Assembly: GCA_964368605.1 (NCBI GenBank)
Contig: CAYJBP010000020.1
Coordinates: 1 to 28,508, forward strand
Source of the DNA: CAYJBP01 sp964368605
Lineage (GTDB): Bacteria; Bacillota; Dehalobacteriia; UBA4068
DNA: 28,508 nt
Direction of reading: 5' to 3'
The notes beneath the pieces are model-generated. The model had not been told where the DNA came from. It did no database searches and saw only the letters and a list, made by a program, of their open reading frames with translations. This document shows positions 23,136 through 28,508 of the stretch, piece by piece; position 1 is the first letter of the stretch, and the number at the start of each line of letters is the position of its first letter. Position numbers and translations under genes: made by a program.

Positions 23136-23175
23136 TATAATTGTATAGTAAAGTTAGCATTTTGAGGGGATAAAT

Positions 23176-24486
23176 ATGTTAACCAATTTTAAATCCTGGC
23201 TTCTAAATGCACCAATTGGCAAAAAGTTTTTGCCAATTCAAATTATCATATATAGCTTAGTGTTATTAATAACGATACTTACCGTAACAGCGGTAATTAC
23301 GGTAAATAATAGCAGCAGGCTTATTATTGATGAGAATGTGCGCGATCGCGAAGCCTTAAGCCAAATTGTGCGCACCATGTATGTATGCCGTGTTTTGGGG
23401 CGTGATATTTTATTGCAAGACGATATAATGGAAAGACAAATCCTTTATATCGATTATATTTATGCCTTCGATGACCTAGATACTCAAATGGATGAATATG
23501 TTCAAGATCTAAGCGGTATTAAGTACGACCAATTTATGGCTATTATTGCCGAAAAGGAAATTTATAAAGATAGTATGCTGCTTTCGGCCGAAATTAAAAT
23601 GACAACCGGTGATTTTGATGACGCTTTAGAGGCTTTAACCAGCGTAACCCCGATTGCAAATGACTTTTTTGGCAGTATAGATACTTTTATGGCCGAGGAA
23701 GAGGCATTGATGGAAGCTGCCTTAAATGCCAATGATTTGATGGTTAATCGCTCTTTATTGATGGTTGTTTGTGCTAATATTTTGGTAATTATTGTTTTAA
23801 TTGTGGTGGTTAGGATTTATATTAGGGCGATGAGTTATAGCCTGGTATCCTTAGAGCAATCGGTGTCGGCCATTGCGGCTACCGGCAATATGCGTACCGA
23901 TATCCCGGCACATTTGTTTACCAAGGACGAAATTGGCCGAATTGCCATCGTGGTTGATCAGCTAAAAACCATGCTTTTAGAAAATTCTTATACCGATGTT
24001 TTAACCGGCGGTTTAAATGCTACAGCCTATCATGAGGAATTAAAGGATATTTTTGAACTTAAAAAAGAGCAATCTTTTTGGTGCATAATTTCGGATATGA
24101 ATAATCTTAAATTGATTAATGACCAGCTAGGCCATATTGAAGGCGATAATGCAATTCGTACTTCTTATGCGGTTATTGATGAGCAATTTAATGAATTTGG
24201 CAAAACCTTTAGGGTAGGTGGCGATGAATTTGTATCATTGCTGTTTAACTGCAATGAAGAAGATATCACCACTCGCTTAAGCCTGGTAAACGAGCGAATT
24301 AAATCTTTAAATACCCATGATCAATATCAGTTTTCCTTGGCCTGCGGTTATAGCCAGTTTAGCGGTTCTACTCGCAGCGAGTTTGACGATTTCTTTAAAG
24401 TGGTAGATAAGCAAATGTATAAACATAAAACCGAGTTTAAGCAAGCCCGCCTAAAGGCGAGGGTAATGCCGGAGCAAGATCATTAA
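23176..24486 (+). CDS. Membrane diguanylate cyclase (GGDEF) with extracytoplasmic sensor region
   Basis: 436 residues. One membrane segment at about 17-41 and a second at about 195-219 enclose an extracytoplasmic, mostly helical region of about 150 residues. A HAMP-like linker (about 220-275) follows and the GGDEF domain covers about 278-430. The signature RVGGDEF is intact (GGDEF at 348-352), as are the nucleotide-binding LINDQLGHIEGDN and the first metal Asp in ISDMNNLKLIN. The usual DxLTGLxNR start is changed to DVLTGGLNATAY. No RxxD inhibitory site is present before GGDEF. It should make cyclic di-GMP from two GTP in response to an external signal. The ATG follows GAGGGG by 6 bases. A strong terminator lies just after the stop. 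Confidence 0.9.
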   Translation: MLTNFKSWLLNAPIGKKFLPIQIIIYSLVLLITILTVTAVITVNNSSRLIIDENVRDREALSQIVRTMYVCRVLGRDILLQDDIMERQILYIDYIYAFDDLDTQMDEYVQDLSGIKYDQFMAIIAEKEIYKDSMLLSAEIKMTTGDFDDALEALTSVTPIANDFFGSIDTFMAEEEALMEAALNANDLMVNRSLLMVVCANILVIIVLIVVVRIYIRAMSYSLVSLEQSVSAIAATGNMRTDIPAHLFTKDEIGRIAIVVDQLKTMLLENSYTDVLTGGLNATAYHEELKDIFELKKEQSFWCIISDMNNLKLINDQLGHIEGDNAIRTSYAVIDEQFNEFGKTFRVGGDEFVSLLFNCNEEDITTRLSLVNERIKSLNTHDQYQFSLACGYSQFSGSTRSEFDDFFKVVDKQMYKHKTEFKQARLKARVMPEQDH

Positions 24487-24503
24487 TTTATGGCTTAAAA
24501 GGC

Positions 24504-24539
24504 TTAGGGGCTGTCGCAAATAATTGCGGCAGCCCCTAA
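24504..24539. terminator. Intrinsic terminator after the GGDEF gene, related to the hairpin at 27141-27182
   Basis: 16-bp arms at 24504-24519 and 24524-24539 (TTAGGGGCTG then CGCAA, and the complement, with one T-G wobble) close an ATAA loop. T-rich sequence follows on the plus strand. The stem sequence is clearly related to the hairpin at 27141-27182. Confidence 0.85.
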
Positions 24540-24591
24540 TTTTAAAGTTTTTTTGATTCTTTGTTTTTAAAAATAATATATCTTAAATAAT

Positions 24592-24693
24592 TTAATTTAC
24601 TTGCTCTAAAAACGCCCGGCAACCGCAATCAATATCTTTATCTTGATGGGCAAATTGCAATAATAAGTTAACTTTATTCTCGGTATCATCAAT
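24592..24693 (-). pseudogene. Possible 3' remnant of a lost gene
   Basis: Just downstream of the methyltransferase gene, the minus strand has an open frame of 33 codons ending at TAA (24594-24592). It contains VNLLLQFAHQDKDIDCGCRAFLEQVN split over two segments (VNLLLQFAHQDKD and IDCGCRAFLEQVN), with codon use like the neighbouring genes. It begins after a stop with no ATG, GTG or TTG in frame near its 5' end. Immediately upstream, another frame reads NSNYGDQFIYGDK without a stop, so one frameshift would join the two. This looks like the tail of a decayed gene, but the stretch is short and chance is possible. No family is recognised. Confidence 0.3.
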
Positions 24694-24729
24694 TTATCTC
24701 CATAAATAAATTGGTCGCCGTAATTGCTG

Positions 24730-26151
24730 TTAAATCTTATTTAACTGAGCCGGGCTGACGCCAATTTTAAGCAAATAATCTTGGAGGGCCTGCTTAAGCT
24801 TAGGATCAAAATGGGGCTGCTGATACTCAATAAGCCATTTTTTGGCCAGTAATCTTGCCTTCTCTAAATATTCGCCATCATCATTTGTTAAATCTGTGCC
24901 TTGCGTTTTAGCCTGTGGATTAAATGGCGATTCCCAATGCATTTGGCGGCAATATTTTAAAGTGCTATTTGCAAGCAAATAATTACCACCTATACCTACT
25001 TGCTCTATTTCCTGCATATCAAGATGATCGTCGGCTAAATCCAGCGGCTCTAATGATTTATTTATGGTGCGAATAGCTTCGCAATCCATCATAAATTTTT
25101 CATAGCTCATCGATATAAAATTATCTAAGCAGCCTGCTGCATGAATAAGTATGCTTGCTTTATCATTTAGGGAGTTTACCAAACCATATTGGCTTTCCAG
25201 GCTGCTTTGAATACCAGGTTTTAGGGCATTGGTAAAGCTACCGGGGCTGCGATAAGGTAATTTGTATTTTTGAGCCAATGCTCTTGCCATCTTGCAAATC
25301 TGCTCTACCAATGGGTGCGATGTTGATACTCCGCCTGTTCGCATATTCATATAGGTTGCCATTACACCGTATATTACCGGCAAACCTTTGCGCAAAGTTT
25401 GGGCAATAGTAATAAAGGCCAGGGCTTCGGCATTGCCTATGGTTAATGATGCGGCCGGACTAATAGGCGAGGCCATGCCACAGGTTGTACCGGGCGAAAT
25501 GATTAGCGGCTGATTATATTCGGCTGCCAATAAAAGTGTTTGCTCCCCGATATCGCCAAATTGAAGGGGCGTTTGGCTATTTACTAAAGTAAGAATATGA
25601 TAATTATTAATAAATCGATCATGGCCGCCAAAGGCGATAGCCGCAAGCTCCATACATTGACGAATATTATTTTCATACATCGAAAAACCAAGAATAGGTA
25701 GATCGGATAATACTAAAGAAGCATAAAGCATCAGCGGATAGCAAGTGTCATTATCCAAATCGGCAGGCTGAACCAGGATACCACCGTTTAAGTCGATAAT
25801 ATCCGAATGATGAATTAATTTTACAAAGTTGATATAATCATCAAATAAGGCATTATGCCTGATTCCATCGGCGCCTACTACAAATGTTGAACCATATCCT
25901 CCGGTGGTTTTGGCAGCCCCTTGCCCAATAATTATATTTTTGGCAGGGTTAATTGCCTTTAGCTCAAAATGCTGAGGAGTGGATTCGATAGCGGCCATCA
26001 CCTGGTTTTCGGAAAAAAACACGGTATTGCCCTTAATTCGAAAACCGGCAATTTCCAGCGCCCTTAAAATGCGTTCATCGATAACTTTAAAACCAATATT
26101 AGCTAAAATATATAGCGATTGTTCATGAATTTTTTGCAAAATGGCTTCCAT
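24730..26151 (-). CDS. MttB superfamily methyltransferase (trimethylamine methyltransferase family, non-pyrrolysine)
   Basis: 473 residues, the family length, forming one MttB-type TIM barrel. Typical segments include GGYGSTFVVG (about 85), SPGTTCGMASPISPAASLTIGNAEAL (split here: SPGTTCGMASPIS, TIGNAEALAF), LPVIYGVMATYMNMRTGG, SHPLVEQICKMARALAQKYKLPY and a late acidic segment FMMDCEAI. True trimethylamine MttB carries pyrrolysine from an in-frame TAG; this frame has none, so it belongs with the homologs that demethylate quaternary amines such as glycine, proline or carnitine betaines. Those pass the methyl group to a corrinoid protein. No corrinoid protein or its reactivase lies in the window. 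AAGGGG is 9 bases before the ATG. It follows the racemase-family gene by 82 bases, with a hairpin between. Confidence 0.88.
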   Translation of the reverse strand: MEAILQKIHEQSLYILANIGFKVIDERILRALEIAGFRIKGNTVFFSENQVMAAIESTPQHFELKAINPAKNIIIGQGAAKTTGGYGSTFVVGADGIRHNALFDDYINFVKLIHHSDIIDLNGGILVQPADLDNDTCYPLMLYASLVLSDLPILGFSMYENNIRQCMELAAIAFGGHDRFINNYHILTLVNSQTPLQFGDIGEQTLLLAAEYNQPLIISPGTTCGMASPISPAASLTIGNAEALAFITIAQTLRKGLPVIYGVMATYMNMRTGGVSTSHPLVEQICKMARALAQKYKLPYRSPGSFTNALKPGIQSSLESQYGLVNSLNDKASILIHAAGCLDNFISMSYEKFMMDCEAIRTINKSLEPLDLADDHLDMQEIEQVGIGGNYLLANSTLKYCRQMHWESPFNPQAKTQGTDLTNDDGEYLEKARLLAKKWLIEYQQPHFDPKLKQALQDYLLKIGVSPAQLNKI

Positions 26152-26198
26152 AAAATCATGCCCCTTTGTATATAATAAAAATAAATGCTAAAAAGCCA

Positions 26199-26228
26199 CT
26201 TATTTAGCCAATTATTTTGCTAAATAAG
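26199..26228 (-). terminator. Hairpin between racemase-family and mttB-type genes (partial terminator)
   Basis: CTTATTTAGC (26199-26208) and GCTAAATAAG (26219-26228) form a perfect 10-bp AT-rich stem with a 10-base loop. On the minus strand it is followed by TGGCTTTTTAG. It could reduce read-through from the racemase-family gene into the methyltransferase gene, giving unequal expression of the two. Confidence 0.5.
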
Positions 26229-26233
26229 CTGAT

Positions 26234-27010
26234 TTAAACATGGCCATAAAAATCGCGATGTACAGTTATCGAGTTAGCATAATCCATCAAGGTAGACCAG
26301 CTTAAAACAGGAATATCCACAGCATGTTGAATGGCTCGTCCAAATACGGGAAAGCCGGTGCATTCCAAAACCAGGGCGGCCATATTAGGGTTTTTGGCCA
26401 CAAAGTCCTTGCAAGCATCAACAAATTGCTGCTCGGCTTTGGCATAATCACAATGGCCAATTTCCCGGAAGCGCTCATCCCAAAGATTAGAAAACTCGCT
26501 TACATTATAATCATCCTGGGCGCCGGCTATAAGGATATCTTCCTGATTTTCGATACCTACCGCTGTAAGCACTTCCGTAGATAAAGAGCTTTTATGGGCG
26601 CACATAATGCCTACTTTTTGGCTGGGGCTTAATACTTTTTGCATCCAGCCTACTTGTAAAAGCGAGGACATAAATACGGGAATATCAAAGGCGGCGGCCA
26701 TTTCTTTTTGCAAAAGTCCAAAATAGCCACATTCGCCGATTAAGGCTTTGCAGCCCAAATCTTGTAAATACTTCCCGGCTTTTAAAGCAGCCTGTAGGCA
26801 AAGTTCTTTATTGGGATTAAAAACCAATGTTTCATTGTTTACACCTTCGGCAACACGGTACTGGATATTGTATGGAAAGGCGCTGGCATTGCGAACATCA
26901 CCGGGAAAAGCCGGAAAAACTGCATCAAAAAGAATAACACCCAAGCCCATGCCATAGCATTTATGCTGCTTTCTGGATATTATATTTTTAATATTTGAAT
27001 CATGCTGCAT
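26234..27010 (-). CDS. Aspartate/glutamate/hydantoin racemase family protein
   Basis: 258 residues of the Asp/Glu racemase fold. Two cysteines sit at the places of the catalytic pair: C94 in LIGECGYFG, and C217 in LVLECTGFP. In this family they remove and return a proton on the two faces of the substrate alpha carbon. Both are followed by Gly or Thr-Gly rather than the NTAH and GCTH motifs of glutamate racemase, so this is not MurI, and a peptidoglycan role is unlikely. The substrate is unknown; members act on aspartate, hydantoins, allantoin or maleate. AGGAGG is 8 bases before the ATG and a strong promoter lies upstream. Its neighbours, an MttB-type methyltransferase and a YjiH-type transporter, suggest a catabolic role. 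Confidence 0.85.
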   Translation of the reverse strand: MQHDSNIKNIISRKQHKCYGMGLGVILFDAVFPAFPGDVRNASAFPYNIQYRVAEGVNNETLVFNPNKELCLQAALKAGKYLQDLGCKALIGECGYFGLLQKEMAAAFDIPVFMSSLLQVGWMQKVLSPSQKVGIMCAHKSSLSTEVLTAVGIENQEDILIAGAQDDYNVSEFSNLWDERFREIGHCDYAKAEQQFVDACKDFVAKNPNMAALVLECTGFPVFGRAIQHAVDIPVLSWSTLMDYANSITVHRDFYGHV

Positions 27011-27044
27011 AATAAAGGCCTCCTAAATATAGTTGTATTATATA

Positions 27045-27073
27045 AGTTTACATTTTGAAGCACTACTTGTCAA
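27045..27073 (-). promoter_or_regulatory. Promoter of the racemase-methyltransferase pair
   Basis: Minus strand TTGACA (27068-27073), a 17-base spacer and TAAACT (27045-27050). The start of transcription would be near 27038, just before AGGAGG (27019-27024). Confidence 0.7.
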
Positions 27074-27140
27074 GATTATTTTGCTTAAAAAGTATTCTTC
27101 AAATATTCTAAAAGCTTTTGTTTTTTCAAAAAGCAAAACA

Positions 27141-27182
27141 AAGAGGCTATCACAAATAGTTTTCTAATTGCGATAGCCTCTT
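27141..27182 (-). terminator. Terminator of the YjiH-type transporter gene
   Basis: AAGAGGCTATC (27141-27151) pairs with GATAGCCTCTT (27172-27182), extended after one mismatch by CAA/TTG. On the minus strand it is followed by the T-rich TTGTTTTGCTTTTT. It lies 18 bases after the transporter stop codon. Confidence 0.85.
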
Positions 27183-27200
27183 GAAATTGGGGCTAAACTA

Positions 27201-28499
27201 TTATACGAGGAAGAACATAGCAAACGGGGTAGCCAGGATTAACGATAAAATAATCCGCTCTACCCAAACAATTAAAATATCTTTAAGCGAAATTTTAATT
27301 TCGGTGGATAAAATGCAAGGAATAGAGGCCGAGAAGAATAAAATTTCCGATACGCAAACAATAGCCATCGTAGCTTGGGCTAAGGGGCTGGCCTCGGCTA
27401 AGATGCCGGAAGGCAAGAACATTTCGGCCAAGCTGATAGCGCTGGCGGTAGCCATTAAAGCAGCCTCTTCGCCAAAGCCGAGCACCATGGTAAAGGGTAG
27501 GAAAATATAGCCGATAATATCAAAAACAGGGGTAAAAGCCTCTAAGCATAAGCCAAAGAAGCCAATAGCCATTAAGGTAGGCCCAATAGCTAAGGCCAGC
27601 TTAATGCCGTCTACCAAGTTCTTAACCACGCCGCTGCCTACTGAAGGAGCTTTGGAACAGCTATTTAAGCCTTCGTCCAAAGCGCATTTAAAGATTTGAT
27701 TAGCAGGCGGTGCCGGCTCGGGGATAACTTCCATATCATTGTAACCTAAATTAGACTTTTTAGAGAGGGGGTAAATTCGGGTGGTAATCGCCGTTACAAT
27801 AAAGGTAATAGCCAAAGTGCCCCAGAAATAGGCATTCCAGCTTTCCATAACCCCGGCGGTATTGGCCACAATAACCATAAAGGTGGCCGAAACGGTAGAA
27901 AAGCCGGTGGCGATAATCGAGGCCTCTTTAGTAGAATAGCGGCCTTCTTTATAAACACGATTGGTAATCAGCAAGCCTACCGAATAACTACCAACAAAGG
28001 AGGCCACGGCATCAATAGCCGAGCGGCCGGGGGTTTTCCAGATGGGGCGCATAATTGGGCGCATAAATACACCGATAAATTCCATTAAACCATAATTAAT
28101 TAAAAAGGCTAAGAAGATAGCACCCACCGGCACTAAGGTTGTAACCGGGATAACAACTACATTAAAAACAAAGGGCAGCATGCCCGGGGTATGAATAGAT
28201 TCCGGCCCTAATTTGAATAATTGCAAAGCCAAAACCCCAATGGCCGCTACTTTAAATAGCGAAAAGACGAGGGTAACTTTGTCTTTATTCCAGCTTTTGT
28301 CGATAAAGGGTAAAATAGCCCCTACCACGATAATAATACTGGCATAAACAGTACCTACATTGGGTAAGCCACGAATATAGCTAACGATATGGTCGATGGG
28401 GATACTGGTTTTTTCGCCAATAGTAATGGTAATAAAGAACATAAAAATTCCGAGGGCATTAAGTAAAATAAATTTTAAGATATTGGCGGGAGCAAACAT
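27201..28499 (-). CDS. YjiH family membrane protein (Gate/nucleoside-recognition domain)
   Basis: 432 residues with ten to twelve hydrophobic segments. NALGIFMFFITITIGEKTSIPIDHI at the N-terminus (split: NALGIFMFF, IGEKTSIPIDHI) and GRSAIDAVASFVGSYSVGLLITNRVYKEGRYS in the middle (AIDAVASFVGSYS, LLITNRVYKEGRYS) are characteristic of YjiH-type proteins with a Gate domain. In E. coli yjiH lies with yjiG and the isoaspartyl dipeptidase gene iadA, which hints at amino acid or dipeptide-related substrates, but transport has not been shown for this protein. The ATG lies 9 bases from the window end, so only AAAAGCAA of the leader is visible and the ribosome binding site cannot be judged. It has its own terminator before the racemase-family promoter. 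Confidence 0.87.
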   Translation of the reverse strand: MFAPANILKFILLNALGIFMFFITITIGEKTSIPIDHIVSYIRGLPNVGTVYASIIIVVGAILPFIDKSWNKDKVTLVFSLFKVAAIGVLALQLFKLGPESIHTPGMLPFVFNVVVIPVTTLVPVGAIFLAFLINYGLMEFIGVFMRPIMRPIWKTPGRSAIDAVASFVGSYSVGLLITNRVYKEGRYSTKEASIIATGFSTVSATFMVIVANTAGVMESWNAYFWGTLAITFIVTAITTRIYPLSKKSNLGYNDMEVIPEPAPPANQIFKCALDEGLNSCSKAPSVGSGVVKNLVDGIKLALAIGPTLMAIGFFGLCLEAFTPVFDIIGYIFLPFTMVLGFGEEAALMATASAISLAEMFLPSGILAEASPLAQATMAIVCVSEILFFSASIPCILSTEIKISLKDILIVWVERIILSLILATPFAMFFLV

Positions 28500-28508
28500 T
28501 TTGCTTTT

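Noticed and set aside
24730..26151. Pyrrolysine-containing trimethylamine methyltransferase MttB
   Set aside because: The frame has no in-frame TAG and is complete without one.

Overview
The window reads as one chromosomal stretch of a low-to-moderate GC, anaerobic member of the Bacillota (Clostridia- or Negativicutes-like). The signs are AGGAGG ribosome binding sites, two well-supported TTG starts, TTGaca-N17-TATAAT promoters, a mazG-rqcP pair, NAD-dependent LigA next to PcrA, a [NiFe]-hydrogenase maturation operon and an MttB-superfamily methyltransferase. The species cannot be fixed from this. No rRNA, tRNA, CRISPR array, phage or intact insertion sequence was seen.

Layout. (1) 1-2860, plus strand: a membrane protein with a TrkA-C domain; a strong promoter, a yybP-ykoY (manganese) riboswitch and an intrinsic terminator in front of a Ca/Na-type cation antiporter; and an amidase with an SH3b domain. 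(2) 2970-5436, minus strand: operon MATE transporter - mazG - rqcP. (3) 5539-9266: tspO, an XdhC-family protein, a DtxR-family metal regulator cotranscribed with tyrS, and cytidine deaminase. Two convergent pairs overlap by exactly 4 nt. (4) 9348-15410, plus strand: a TSCPD protein coupled to a second MATE transporter, then pcrA and ligA. (5) 15468-20738, plus strand: a compact hypB-hypF-hypC-hypD-hypE operon with overlapping or closely spaced genes, started by a promoter inside the end of ligA. (6) 20739-21304: 566 bases without a convincing protein gene. It has several inverted repeats, promoters on both strands and a strong plus-strand terminator, and is a candidate non-coding RNA locus. 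(7) 21305-24486: a polysaccharide pyruvyl transferase family protein (minus), a YdcZ-type membrane protein and a membrane GGDEF protein (plus). (8) 24592-28499, minus strand: a possible gene remnant, an MttB-superfamily methyltransferase, an Asp/Glu-racemase family protein and a YjiH-type transporter. Two sequence-related hairpins flank the methyltransferase-racemase pair.

How the parts work together. HypF, HypE, HypC and HypD together make and deliver the Fe(CN)2CO group of [NiFe] hydrogenase, and all their key residues are present. HypB, the nickel-insertion GTPase, keeps its GTPase motifs but lacks the Cys-His and Cys metal ligands of the family, and no hypA is present. This is the most notable departure from textbook biology here. 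The methyltransferase, racemase and transporter genes suggest uptake and breakdown of a small amine, betaine or amino-acid-like compound, but the substrate cannot be told. The remaining genes are mostly housekeeping or common accessory functions.
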